Source: Rhizobium sp. N324
Lineage (GTDB): Bacteria; Pseudomonadota; Alphaproteobacteria; Rhizobiales; Rhizobiaceae
Assembly (NCBI RefSeq): GCF_001664485.1
Contig: NZ_CP013630.1
Location: forward strand, 3,661,001-3,725,000
Direction: 5' to 3'
Length of the DNA stretch: 64,000 nucleotides
The position numbers were made by a program, and so were the translations under genes. The notes beneath the pieces were generated by a model. The model had not been told where the DNA came from. It ran no database searches and saw only the letters and a program-made list of their open reading frames with translations. Shown one piece after another: positions 35,328 through 44,244 of this stretch. How positions within the stretch are numbered: the first letter of the stretch is position 1; the number at the start of each line of letters is the position of its first letter.

Positions 35328-36809
35328 TCATGAGGTGAGCACCCCGTTTCGTCGCGGCATCAGCCTTTGAACGACTATGGTCTCGATGCCATCGGGCCTT
35401 CCCACGATCTGCCACAGCAGCAAGGCGAAAGCCCAGAAAATTGCCGCTGCCGCCCCGCCGCAAAGCGCGACGCTGACGATAAGATTGAGACCGACAGGCA
35501 TGGCGACGAGCATCGGCTCCAGCCAGAGCAGGAAAGCGATCATCGGCAGGCTTGCGGCCAGCGGCCGGCAAAAGGAATTCAATTGCGCGGCAAAAGTTGC
35601 GCCGATCAGCCGCCGCGTGATGACGAGCGACGCGCCATAGGCGACGAGGACTGCCACGATCCGCGCGCCGAGCGCCCCGGCCACCTGAAAATAGGCGATG
35701 CCCAGAATGGTGACCGGCACCCTGACGGCGAACTCGACGAACATCCTGAGAGCGACATAACGGGTATGGTTCATGACCATGGCCAATGGCGGCATCATGT
35801 TCGTGGGAAGACCGAGCAGGCTGACAAGGCACAGCCATTGCAGGATCGGCGCGGACGATGCCCATTTCTCGCCGACGAGGATCCGCACGGTCGGCTCGGC
35901 GAGAAGGGCAAGCGCGATGAGAACGGGGGCCGCGACGAAGGTGATCGCAGTCGTCGCCTTCAGATAGGCGGCAACCAGGTTGCGGCGGTCTTCGACCGTG
36001 GAGAAGGCCGCCATCAGCGGACGCAGCAACGGCCCGACGAAGGTCTGATACGGAATGCCCGCGATATTGTCGGCGACGCTGAAGGCGCCGAACGTCGACA
36101 GGCCGGTAAAACGCGGCAGAAGCAGCCGGTCCAGTTGCCAATTGATCGAATTCAGCACCTGCGACACGGTATTCCAGCTGATCATGTCCTGAAAATGCTT
36201 CCATTCGGAAAGGCTGAAGGTCGGCCGCATCGGCGCAAAGACATAGGAAGTGATCATCGCCGCTGTCGGGCCGGCCACCGCTCCGATCGCCAGCCCCCAG
36301 TAGCTGCCTGTCGCCACAGCTACACCCACCCCGAACAGCAATGTCGATCCCTTGGCGATGAGATCGAGCACGAACTCGCGTTTGAAATCGAACCGCTGCA
36401 TGAAAAGAACCATGCGCGGACTGACCATGCTGCGCATGGCAGGCGCGATCGACAGAACGGCGACAAGGGCGAAAAGCCGGGAATCGTCATAGATCAGCGC
36501 CATCGGCCAGGAGATGGTCATCATCAGCAGGCTGATGGCGAGCCCCCTCAGCAGGCTGAGGGTGAAGGCCGTGGCGAACATCTCGTCCGAAGGCGCCGCT
36601 TGACGCATCAGCGCCTGCGTCAACGGCAGATCCAGGATCGCTTCGACGATGACCAGGACCGACGTCGCAATGGCGACCAGGCCGAAATCCGCAGGGCTCA
36701 ACAGCCTTGCCAGGACAAGAAGGCTGACGAAATCGAGCATGCGCGCGAGGAATTTTCCACTGATGGTCCAAATGCTCGCCGTTGCCGTCCTCTGGGATAC
36801 GCTTGCCAT
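35328..36809 (-). CDS. Wzx-type polysaccharide flippase
   Basis: Integral membrane protein of 493 residues with 12-14 predicted helices, of the MATE-like/PST transporter group (Wzx). The N-terminus carries FLARMLDFVSLLVLARLLSP and DFGLVAIATSVLVIVEAILD, the usual start of oligosaccharide flippases. It would move undecaprenyl-diphosphate-linked repeat units across the inner membrane for polymerisation by the Wzy-like protein at 45733. It follows the GT4 gene after an 83-base gap and precedes the GH16 gene by 50 bases. Confidence 0.9.
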   Translation of the reverse strand: MASVSQRTATASIWTISGKFLARMLDFVSLLVLARLLSPADFGLVAIATSVLVIVEAILDLPLTQALMRQAAPSDEMFATAFTLSLLRGLAISLLMMTISWPMALIYDDSRLFALVAVLSIAPAMRSMVSPRMVLFMQRFDFKREFVLDLIAKGSTLLFGVGVAVATGSYWGLAIGAVAGPTAAMITSYVFAPMRPTFSLSEWKHFQDMISWNTVSQVLNSINWQLDRLLLPRFTGLSTFGAFSVADNIAGIPYQTFVGPLLRPLMAAFSTVEDRRNLVAAYLKATTAITFVAAPVLIALALLAEPTVRILVGEKWASSAPILQWLCLVSLLGLPTNMMPPLAMVMNHTRYVALRMFVEFAVRVPVTILGIAYFQVAGALGARIVAVLVAYGASLVITRRLIGATFAAQLNSFCRPLAASLPMIAFLLWLEPMLVAMPVGLNLIVSVALCGGAAAAIFWAFALLLWQIVGRPDGIETIVVQRLMPRRNGVLTS

Positions 36810-36892
36810 GATCTGTTAATCTATTCCTCGTCGAGGGGTTTGAGACGATTTCAGGCGGTGCGCTGCAAAGCGGGCTGTTCCGTTCCTTCGCC

Positions 36893-38137
36893 TCAACCCG
36901 GCCGTCTTCCGAAGAGGCCAGTAGATCCGTCTCCATGGCTGGACAGCTGTTGCTCGATGAGGCCGGACAGACGATCGCGGAATACGGTGGCGGAGAATTT
37001 CAGCGAGTGCGCGCGGATTGCATGCGGATCGATATCGTCCTCGACCTCTTCGAATGCCGCCATCGTTTCCAAAAGAGCTTCCGTCGTCTGCTCGGCGAAG
37101 CGAAAGCCCACCTGCGGCGCGGACACGGTTTCCCGGGCGCCGCCGGCGTCGAAGGCCAAAACCGGCCGTCCTGACGCCATCGCTTCCACCGGCAGGATGC
37201 CGAAATCCTCCGTTCCCGGAAACAACAGCGCCCGGCATCGCGACAGGTGGTCGCGCAGCACCTTGAAGGGCTGATGGCCGAGAAACTCAACGGTCGGTCC
37301 GGCGATCGACTTCAGATAAGGGAGTTGTTCGCCCTCGCCGATCACCACCAGTTTCCGGCCGGCCTCGGTGCAGGCGCGCACCGCAATATCCGGCCGCTTG
37401 TAGGTGGTCAGCTGTCCTGCATAGAGGTAGAATTCGCCTTTCCCTTTGCCCACGGCAAAATCGTCGACCGCAACGGGCGGATGGATCACGACGGAGTCCC
37501 GGTCGTAGAAGCGGCGAATGCGGCTTGCGACATAATCGGAGTTGGCGACGAACACATCGACGCGCGAAGACGTCGTCACGTCCCAGGCGCGCAGCATGGG
37601 CGCGGTAATCGACATCAAGGCGCGTCCCACCCAGGGCAAGCCATGGCGATAGACATGGAACTGATCCCAGATGTAGCGCATCGGCGAATGGCAGTAGCAG
37701 ACATGGAGAGCGTCGGCGCGGGTGATGATGCCTTTGGCAGGCCCGGATTCGCTCGACAGCACCAGGTCGTAATCCTGCAGATCGAACTGCTCGAGCGCAA
37801 ACGGCATCAGCGGCAGCATCTTGGTATAGTGCCGCTGGGCGCCGGGGATTTTCTGCAGGAAGGACGTGCGGATGTTGCGCGTCTTCAGAAAATCGCTGAT
37901 GCGGTCCCGGTTGCAGACGAGGGTGAAGATGTCGGCCTGCGGAAACATGCGGCACAGCTCTTCCAGAACCTTCTCGCCGCCGCGCATCGAAACGAGCCAG
38001 TAATGCACGATCGCGACCCGAAGTTTCCCGGTCTCTTTCGTGCTTCCCGCCTCCGCAGCGCGTCTTTTCGCCATAACGGGCGCATCGGTCAGAAATGCCC
38101 TCGCGTCGGGAAGAGAGGTCGTTGCTTTAAGGGTCAA
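36893..38137 (-). CDS. Glycosyltransferase family 4
   Basis: GT-B fold transferase of 414 residues. The acceptor-domain start is RVAIVHYWLVSMRGGEKVLE (about 40-59). The nucleotide-sugar part has LYAGQLTTYKRPDIAVRA and the E-x7-E motif in TEDFGILPVEAMASGRPV (about 330). It resembles WbaZ-type mannosyltransferases (HSPMRYIWD and YDRDSVVIHPPV are shared family features), so a mannose or similar donor is plausible. The start overlaps the preceding gene's stop by four bases. It probably adds one sugar of the repeat unit at the cytoplasmic membrane face. Confidence 0.9.
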   Translation of the reverse strand: MTLKATTSLPDARAFLTDAPVMAKRRAAEAGSTKETGKLRVAIVHYWLVSMRGGEKVLEELCRMFPQADIFTLVCNRDRISDFLKTRNIRTSFLQKIPGAQRHYTKMLPLMPFALEQFDLQDYDLVLSSESGPAKGIITRADALHVCYCHSPMRYIWDQFHVYRHGLPWVGRALMSITAPMLRAWDVTTSSRVDVFVANSDYVASRIRRFYDRDSVVIHPPVAVDDFAVGKGKGEFYLYAGQLTTYKRPDIAVRACTEAGRKLVVIGEGEQLPYLKSIAGPTVEFLGHQPFKVLRDHLSRCRALLFPGTEDFGILPVEAMASGRPVLAFDAGGARETVSAPQVGFRFAEQTTEALLETMAAFEEVEDDIDPHAIRAHSLKFSATVFRDRLSGLIEQQLSSHGDGSTGLFGRRPG

Positions 38138-39483
38138 CTGAATACTCCTTGTATCACCGCACCGTCTGCGGGCTCAAAAACCGCATTCGTCGAAATCAGG
38201 CTGTGGTATTCGGCAAGCAGCGCGTCGCGCCATTCCTCATGTGTCGAGGCGAGATCCGGCGACAGCCGGAAAGCCCGCTCGCTCATGGCGCGAACCTCTT
38301 GTCTCGGCATTTGACTGAACCGCGTCAAACTTTCGGCGAAGGCGCTTTCATCTGCCGTATCGCAGGCAACCGCCATGCCGGCTCTTTCCATTTCTTCGGC
38401 GAGAAAGGCGCTGCGCGACATGATGACCGGCAGACCGCTCCTGGCCGCCTCGATCGCGACGAGACCGAACGGCTCGGGATAGCGCGAGGGCATCAGCAGC
38501 GCACGCGCCTTGCGGATGGTCGGGCCGATCTCTTCATGCGACTGCCAGCCGACGGCCCTGACATGATCTCCTGACGCTGCGACCCGCGGCATTAGCGGCC
38601 CGTCCCCGATCACGCAGAGCCTGACGCCGGCTTTGCGCGTGGCGGCGACGGCATCCTCGACACCTTTCTCCTCGTCCAGCCGCCCGATGAACACGAACTC
38701 GTCGTTGGCCTCAGCCTCGATGCGTTTGATGGAGAGGGGAGCGACGGGATTGCGGATCGTCGTCAGCCGATCGGGCCGATAACCGGCACCGACGAGAAAG
38801 CTCGCCATCTTTTCGTGCAGCAGGATGATCCGGCCGAAATCGGCCTGTCCCTTCAAGAGCCGGAGGATATTCGAGCCACGGGCGACCCGCCACAATTTGT
38901 GCGCATAACTTCTCTTGTCGCACGCCGTCGCAATGCAGCCTCCGCCAAGCGGGCGTCGCCGGCAGATTTCCTGCGCCTGATAGTCGAAGAAGGCACCGTT
39001 GGGGCAGGCCGTAAAGAAATCATGTGCGTGAACCATGCATCGTCCGGCGACCGGCGCCAGCGCTCTGAAAATCGCGGGAGACAGGATCTGGTGCCAGCCA
39101 TGCACATGGTAGACGGTGTTGGCGGTATCCTTTTCGGCAATCCAGTTCGCCACCATGCGGACGGCGGCGCCGTTGTGAATACCCGTGACGAACGCCTTCG
39201 TACGCTCGGCGCTGAGCAGGTCGCGGCTGTTCAGCCCGACCATCGAGACCCCGAGTGCGGCAAGCTCCGCATTGGCGGCGTCATCCCCGCAAATATAGGT
39301 CACGGGGATGCCGAGCCCGCGGAAAAGCTTGGCGGACATCACCGCCAGGCCTGTCGCGCCGCCTCTGGCCACCGAATAGTCGTCGATGACGACCACGCGG
39401 TCGATCTTTGCAGCGCGGGGGCCGGAAAAACGGCGGCCGGCGCCAGCGGTGGATCGGATGCCCTCGGAAAGCGGCGGGTGCAT
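38134..39483 (-). CDS. Glycosyltransferase family 4
   Basis: GT4 enzyme of 449 residues. The ATG at 39483 shares one base with the regulator stop (TAATG), which fixes the start. An N-terminal Rossmann half (RVVVIDDYSVARGGATGLAV) precedes a central Cys-rich stretch (ICRRRPLGGGCIATACDK). The C-terminal donor domain has FIGRLDEEKGVEDAVAATRK and the E-x7-E motif in YPEPFGLVAIEAARSGLPV. Cys-rich insertions of this type occur in some GT4 enzymes of exopolysaccharide loci. It is coupled to both neighbours by overlaps, and so is co-translated with the Crp-like regulator. Confidence 0.9.
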   Translation of the reverse strand: MHPPLSEGIRSTAGAGRRFSGPRAAKIDRVVVIDDYSVARGGATGLAVMSAKLFRGLGIPVTYICGDDAANAELAALGVSMVGLNSRDLLSAERTKAFVTGIHNGAAVRMVANWIAEKDTANTVYHVHGWHQILSPAIFRALAPVAGRCMVHAHDFFTACPNGAFFDYQAQEICRRRPLGGGCIATACDKRSYAHKLWRVARGSNILRLLKGQADFGRIILLHEKMASFLVGAGYRPDRLTTIRNPVAPLSIKRIEAEANDEFVFIGRLDEEKGVEDAVAATRKAGVRLCVIGDGPLMPRVAASGDHVRAVGWQSHEEIGPTIRKARALLMPSRYPEPFGLVAIEAARSGLPVIMSRSAFLAEEMERAGMAVACDTADESAFAESLTRFSQMPRQEVRAMSERAFRLSPDLASTHEEWRDALLAEYHSLISTNAVFEPADGAVIQGVFS

Positions 39484-40220
39484 TACTTCACCGAAACCGC
39501 GCCGTTGGCACAGGCCTCCAGCGCCTTGCGGTTGAGAATGCGGATCTTGCCCTGGCCACCGTCGATGATCTTGCCTTCCCGCAGGCGCCGCAGGCATTGA
39601 TTGACCTTCTCGCGCGACGCCGGCAGCGTCGCGGCCAGGTCATTTTGCGAGATGATCAGTTCGTCCCCGCTGTTTGCCGCGTCTTTTCCGTAAACAGCCG
39701 AAAGCCGCAGCAGCGTGCTGGCCAGCCTCGACTGCAGGCTTGACGCCGCATTCGCAATGATCCGGAGCTCGAGCTCCGAAATACGCGCCAGCGCCCTGGA
39801 AAAGACCTTTTCGCGGAAGGCGGGATCGCTGGCATACATATCGCGCAGCAGGCGACCCTCGAAGAAATGCAGTTCGCAGTTGGAACCGGCTCGATATTCG
39901 AGGCTCAGTGTCTGCCTGCGCAGCACCTCGAGCTCGCCGATCAGGCCTGATTTCGGAATGATCTCGACAATGAATTCCCTGCCATCGGGCAGCATCGTGC
40001 TGGCACTGACCACCCCTGAATGCACGCGCGCGAACATGTCGATCAGGACGCCTGCCCCGGCAATGACCTCGCCGCGCCGGAAACGTCGGACGCTCGACCG
40101 GCAGGAAAGAAATTCATCGTCGAGCACTATGCGGCCGCCGAGATGAATGCCGCCGCCGGCCGATATCGCCGCCCTGCCGATGCCCGTCCGGCGATCTGAT
40201 GCGTGTGTCACCCCGTCCAT
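39483..40220 (-). CDS. Crp/Fnr-family regulator (copy 1)
   Basis: A 245-residue regulator heading the leftward polysaccharide operon. The ATG at 40220 has GGAG 8 bases before it, the same geometry as copy 2, and was chosen over upstream starts. The cyclic-nucleotide-binding fold includes FIVEIIPKSGLIGELEVLRR, but the Arg-Ser pair that grips cAMP phosphate in CRP is not there. The recognition helix ATLPASREKVNQCLRRL keeps the CRP-type Arg-Glu. It is about three quarters identical to the protein at 49953-50705 over the last 210 residues. It may regulate both divergent promoters. The ligand is unknown. Confidence 0.9.
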   Translation of the reverse strand: MDGVTHASDRRTGIGRAAISAGGGIHLGGRIVLDDEFLSCRSSVRRFRRGEVIAGAGVLIDMFARVHSGVVSASTMLPDGREFIVEIIPKSGLIGELEVLRRQTLSLEYRAGSNCELHFFEGRLLRDMYASDPAFREKVFSRALARISELELRIIANAASSLQSRLASTLLRLSAVYGKDAANSGDELIISQNDLAATLPASREKVNQCLRRLREGKIIDGGQGKIRILNRKALEACANGAVSVK

Positions 40221-40691
40221 GCGCATAACTCCAATACTCGAATAACGATAAGGATGCTGCACTGCATCATCTAAAATAGCTTAGCACGCAAGTCAAACGA
40301 CATCACAAATATACAGAATAAATATTGAAACTTCAGTTGGTAAGAGTCACAAATACATCACATATCGCAATTAAAACCTAGATATGCTCAAATAATTCTC
40401 ATATCTCCATAAATATGTGCTTATAAAAAAGTCTTTCTAATCAAAATTAGCAATTAACCAAATTGTGATATCACAAAATATAAATTTGCCTTCGTGGATT
40501 AATCACCATTTTGTAGATTACATTCTTATTTAGAATGAAAATAAAATACCGAATGACACAATCGGAATTATGTTCTGCCTGTTTAGTAGCATGAAGAATT
40601 TATTAAGGATTATGACCTTGGTAACAGACAACCAGAGTGCGGCGCAGCAAAGTTTGAACGGTTCTTAATCGGAAAGTTTTGGAGACCCCCG
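40221..40691. promoter_or_regulatory. AT-rich divergent promoter region of the polysaccharide locus
   Basis: About 470 bases without a gene, strikingly AT-rich against the GC-rich flanks. It holds the perfect palindrome TTGTGATATCACAA (40463-40476), further ATCACA-type half sites (about 40301, 40347, 40357) and, at its right end, the leader element at 40597-40630. An 18-codon open frame starts inside that element (40612-40668). Such AT-rich gaps are the preferred targets of MucR/RosR zinc-finger silencers in rhizobia, and TGTGA-like sites suit a Crp-type protein; both are inference. Confidence 0.6.
40597..40630 (+). promoter_or_regulatory. Conserved 34-base leader element, copy 1
   Basis: AATTTATT, four variable bases, then ATTATGACCTTGG-TA-ACAGACA. 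It matches the element at 51062-51095 at 30 of 34 positions and sits at nearly the same distance from the transferase start (its inner ATG is 80 bases before the start, against 81). No coding conservation explains it, since the frame opened by its ATG stops after 18 codons here. Confidence 0.7.
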
Positions 40692-41393
40692 ATGGCATGG
40701 GAAGCACATAGTTTCGAGGCATGGTCGCGTGTCGGACGGCCTGCGGAAGGCGGCGACATCCATGCGTCCCAGCCGCGTGCAGCAGCCCGATCATCCAAGC
40801 GCGCGCTCGACCTTCTGATGGCGGTCACCGCCCTGATCCTGCTTTCCCCGCTTCTGCTCTTCGTCGCAATGATCGTGAAGTGCTCCGATCGCGGCCCGGT
40901 CTTCTATTCCCATACGCGCATCGGCTTCGGCGGAGCGCCGTTCGGATGTCTCAAATTTCGCACGATGAAGACCGATGCGAGCGCTCAGCTTGCCGAATTG
41001 CTGCAGAACAGCCCGGCTGCGCGCAGCGAATGGGAAGCGACGCACAAGCTGAAAGATGATCCGAGGATCACGGCTGTCGGCGACATCCTCAGGCGGTCGA
41101 GCCTCGACGAGCTCCCCCAGCTGTTCAATGTCCTGCGTGGTGAAATGAGCCTAGTCGGCCCCCGGCCGGTCACCGCCGAGGAATTGCCGCGTTACGGCGA
41201 GCATATCTGGGCCTACATGGCCGTCCGTCCTGGACTGACCGGTCACTGGCAGACCAGCGGGCGCAACGATGTCAGCTACGAGCACCGGGTTTCGCTCGAC
41301 GTTCACTACCTCAACAACTGGTCGCTCGGCCGGGACTTGATCATCATCGCCAAAACCATCCCCGCTCTGTTTTCGCAGCGTGGCTCGTACTGA
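40692..41393 (+). CDS. Priming sugar-phosphate transferase (ExoY/PglC family), active copy
   Basis: Membrane phosphoglycosyl transferase of 233 residues that loads the first sugar-1-phosphate onto undecaprenyl phosphate. A single re-entrant membrane helix (ALDLLMAVTALILLSPLLLF, about 37-56) precedes the catalytic core GPVFYSHTRIGFGGAPFGCL and KFRTMKTDA. The catalytic Asp-Glu pair is in SSLDELPQLFNVLRGEMSLV, followed by GPRPVTAEE and RPGLTGHWQTSGRNDVSY. All family residues are intact. GGAG lies 7 bases before the ATG. It starts the rightward polysaccharide series and diverges from Crp copy 1. The sugar loaded is unknown (ExoY uses galactose). Confidence 0.93.
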   Translation: MAWEAHSFEAWSRVGRPAEGGDIHASQPRAAARSSKRALDLLMAVTALILLSPLLLFVAMIVKCSDRGPVFYSHTRIGFGGAPFGCLKFRTMKTDASAQLAELLQNSPAARSEWEATHKLKDDPRITAVGDILRRSSLDELPQLFNVLRGEMSLVGPRPVTAEELPRYGEHIWAYMAVRPGLTGHWQTSGRNDVSYEHRVSLDVHYLNNWSLGRDLIIIAKTIPALFSQRGSY

Positions 41394-41514
41394 GCATTAA
41401 AATGGGAGAGCTGCCGATCGTGCCCGAAGCCGAAGATAGCCTGCTCCCCTCGTCCCTTCCAAGCTGCCAGTAGCTCGTTAATCCGCAATCCCGTCATTTT
41501 TGGACTAGGACGAC

Positions 41515-43281
41515 ATGACCTCAAGCACGATTTTCAGCGGTGTTTCCCCGATATCCCTGCCCGCCGCCGCAGCCGCTGGCGGGAACTCGCCGCTGACCCT
41601 GCGGGACATGCTGTTTTTTCTCAGAATGCGCTGGCTATGGATCGTGGCCACGACCTTTGCCTTTCTTGCAATCGCCGGCAGCTATCTTCTCACCGCCGAG
41701 CCGACTTACGTTGCCAGCACACAACTTGTGATCTTCCCCCAGGTGAACAGCTCCGAAGCTCAAAGAGCCTTCGCGGAAGACGCATTCATAGAAGGGCAGC
41801 TGGAGATTGCCCGATCGAGCGATGTCATCGGCGGGACGGTAAGAGCGCTTGATCTTGATAGCGATCCCGACTTTGTCGATTGGAAGCCTTCGCTGCTCGA
41901 CAGGGCGAAGGACTGGCTTCTGGGAATTTCTGCTCAAGTGGATACGGGGCAGGACGCGGCAGGCATGCGAACGAGTGAAACGCCGCCCAGACCCCGCACG
42001 GAGGAGGAACGGCTCCATGACCTGGCAATCGCCACGCTGCAGAGCATGATGGACATCCGCCGGATCGGGAGTTCGACGATCATCGAGATATCAGCTGCAG
42101 CGTCGACTCCTCAGAAAGCCGTCGCCATCGCCGATACGCTCGCCAGGCAATATATCCAGAAGAATATCGCGATGAAGGCCGATGCTTCCCGACAATACAG
42201 CGACTGGCTGGAAAAATTCATCAGGGAGCAGCAGCGCGGGCTGGCCGATGCCTCTAGCGCCTTGAACACATTCAACAGCAATCCGCGCGACCAGTTCAAG
42301 CTTGCGGAGCTGCAGAGCGCGACGGATGCCCGCCGCACCCTTTATGAAAGCACGCTGACCCAGCTTACCGAAGCCAAACAGCGCATAACCTACCCCGTCT
42401 CCGACGCCACGATCGTCTCGCGGGCCACGCTGCCTCTTTCGAAGGCGAGGCCGCGCAGCACTCTCATCATCATCTTTGCCGGGGCGGTTGGCCTCGGCGT
42501 CGGCCTGGCGCTCGCCATGATAAGGCACGCCAGCGACCGCCGGATCGTCCGTCCTCAGCAGATCACGGATGCCGGCGGAGTGTCCATCGTCACCTTGCTG
42601 GCAAGATCGAATCAGGATCGGAACGGGCATACTGCCCGCTTCCTCGCTGCCGGCACGGGCAGCGGTGAGACCACCGCCTATCCTGCCCTTCCCGGCATGG
42701 CGGAATTGAGCGCAACCATCGTCGGCCTTCGGCGCAAACGCCGCGTCGCCATCGGGATAGTCGCCGTCGATCCCGGCAGCGGGGCATCGACCATTGCATG
42801 CGAACTGGCGGTGCTGTCGTCCATGTCAGGCGCGCACACGCTGCTGATCGATGCGGCTGCGCAGAAATCCTCGCTCAGCAAATCGATCGCGCCCCATACG
42901 TCCACAGGTCTCGTCGATGTTCTCGACAATGGCGAACTGATCCAGACGGCGGCGCTGCCCCTCACCCCGACCCTGAAATTCCTTCCGCTCGGCAAGGTGG
43001 AAGCAGTGACGCCGGCCGTTCGCCTCAGTTCCCGCCGCACGCAGTTGAGCTTCGCCGACCTGAAAAAGGAGTTCGACGCCATATTCGTCGATATTTCCGC
43101 ATTCTCGACTTCCCCTGACGCCAATGCGATCGCGCCGGAGCTGGATGGCGTCCTCGTGGTCACCTCGCATGGGCACACCTCGATCGACGATACCGTGCGC
43201 GTCATCGACACCATGCGCAATGTCGGCGCCGAGATCGTCGGCGCGATCATCAACCATGCACCGAAGAGAATAGAGTCATGA
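41515..43281 (+). CDS. Wzz/ExoP-like chain-length protein with degenerate kinase domain
   Basis: Polysaccharide co-polymerase of 588 residues. Membrane helix 1 (LWIVATTFAFLAIAGSYLLT) lies near 40-60, a periplasmic coiled-coil region extends to about 310, and helix 2 (TLIIIFAGAVGLGVGLALAM) lies near 325. The cytoplasmic part resembles a BY-kinase, but its Walker A reads DPGSGASTIA: the lysine of GxGKS/T is replaced by alanine. The second motif reads LLIDAAAQKSS, and there is no C-terminal tyrosine cluster. It likely keeps the fold but cannot bind or hydrolyse ATP normally. It overlaps the GT2 gene by four bases. Confidence 0.88.
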   Translation: MTSSTIFSGVSPISLPAAAAAGGNSPLTLRDMLFFLRMRWLWIVATTFAFLAIAGSYLLTAEPTYVASTQLVIFPQVNSSEAQRAFAEDAFIEGQLEIARSSDVIGGTVRALDLDSDPDFVDWKPSLLDRAKDWLLGISAQVDTGQDAAGMRTSETPPRPRTEEERLHDLAIATLQSMMDIRRIGSSTIIEISAAASTPQKAVAIADTLARQYIQKNIAMKADASRQYSDWLEKFIREQQRGLADASSALNTFNSNPRDQFKLAELQSATDARRTLYESTLTQLTEAKQRITYPVSDATIVSRATLPLSKARPRSTLIIIFAGAVGLGVGLALAMIRHASDRRIVRPQQITDAGGVSIVTLLARSNQDRNGHTARFLAAGTGSGETTAYPALPGMAELSATIVGLRRKRRVAIGIVAVDPGSGASTIACELAVLSSMSGAHTLLIDAAAQKSSLSKSIAPHTSTGLVDVLDNGELIQTAALPLTPTLKFLPLGKVEAVTPAVRLSSRRTQLSFADLKKEFDAIFVDISAFSTSPDANAIAPELDGVLVVTSHGHTSIDDTVRVIDTMRNVGAEIVGAIINHAPKRIES

Positions 43282-44240
43282 TCTCACCTTCGGCTGGAAC
43301 AACAAGACAGGACCGTCCATTGCGGATCGCCTTGGGGATCGCCTCGGCGGGGCGCCCTTCGATACTGCGGGAGACGATCGACTATCTCACAGGCCTGCCG
43401 CACCAGGCGGAACGGCTCATCGTCTGCGTGCCTGTTATTGAGGATGCCGCCGGGCTCGCCGGCCGCCGCAATGTGGAAGTCTTCGTCGGCAGCCGCGGCC
43501 TGACCGCCCAGCGCAACAGGATTATCCGGGCCGCAGCGGCTGATACGGACGTTCTGATCTTCCTGGATGACGACTTCATTCCCGCCGCGACCTTCCTGCC
43601 GCGGATGGCAGCCGTCTTTGCAGCAAGGCCGGAGGTAGCAATCGCCACCGGGGAGGTGCTGGCCGACGGCGTCCTCGACGGGGGCCTCAGCATGCAGCAG
43701 GCCCTGGAGGTTCTCGATACGGCAGGCGAAACCGCCGAGCATGTGGCGGATATTTACAACGCCTATGGATGCAATATGGCGGTTCGCCTTGCGCCCGTTA
43801 TCGCGCACGCCCTGGCCTTCGACGAGCAGCTGCCGCTTTACGGCTGGCTCGAGGATGTCGATTTCAGCAGGTCCATCGCCCGCCACGGCCGGTCCGTGCA
43901 CGTCGAAGGCGCCCGCGGCGTGCATCTCGGCGTCAGATCCGGACGCCAGCCCGGCCGAAGGCTCGGCTATTCACAGGTCGCCAATCCGGTCTACCTGATC
44001 CGCAAAGGCACGATGTCGAAAGGTCGTGCAATTGCGCAGATCGGCCGCAACATCCTGGCAAATATGTCGGGCACCTTGTTGAAGGACCGCCTGATCGACC
44101 GGTGGGGCCGTTTGAACGGCAATTTGCTGGCGCTATCCGACCTTCTTGTCGGCCGTGCCTCTCCGTCCCGCATTCTCGAATTCGGCACTCCGTCGCCGCG
44201 CGAGATGCCTTCCCCGTCGATCGCAACGAAACGGAGATAG
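43278..44240 (+). CDS. Glycosyltransferase family 2
   Basis: GT-A fold transferase of 320 residues. The nucleotide-binding start is RIALGIASAGRPSILRETID, the acceptor-metal motif is DVLIFLDDDFIPAATF (DxD type, near residue 95), and a later catalytic region has YGWLEDVDFSRSIARHG (ED motif). No membrane segment is obvious. It is coupled to the Wzz-like gene by a four-base overlap and lies four bases before the Wza-like gene. It should add a sugar to the lipid-linked repeat unit. Confidence 0.9.
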   Translation: MISPSAGTTRQDRPLRIALGIASAGRPSILRETIDYLTGLPHQAERLIVCVPVIEDAAGLAGRRNVEVFVGSRGLTAQRNRIIRAAAADTDVLIFLDDDFIPAATFLPRMAAVFAARPEVAIATGEVLADGVLDGGLSMQQALEVLDTAGETAEHVADIYNAYGCNMAVRLAPVIAHALAFDEQLPLYGWLEDVDFSRSIARHGRSVHVEGARGVHLGVRSGRQPGRRLGYSQVANPVYLIRKGTMSKGRAIAQIGRNILANMSGTLLKDRLIDRWGRLNGNLLALSDLLVGRASPSRILEFGTPSPREMPSPSIATKRR

Positions 44241-44244
44241 ACCA

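Noticed and set aside
35367..37274. 635-codon plus-strand frame across Wzx and GT4 genes
   Set aside because: Antisense to the Wzx and GT4 coding sequence; composition rich in Arg, His, Gln, Gly without family features.
40463..40476. Calling TTGTGATATCACAA a CRP site outright
   Set aside because: TGTGA half sites are separated by 2 bases, not the 6 needed by CRP-type dimers; recorded only as a palindrome.
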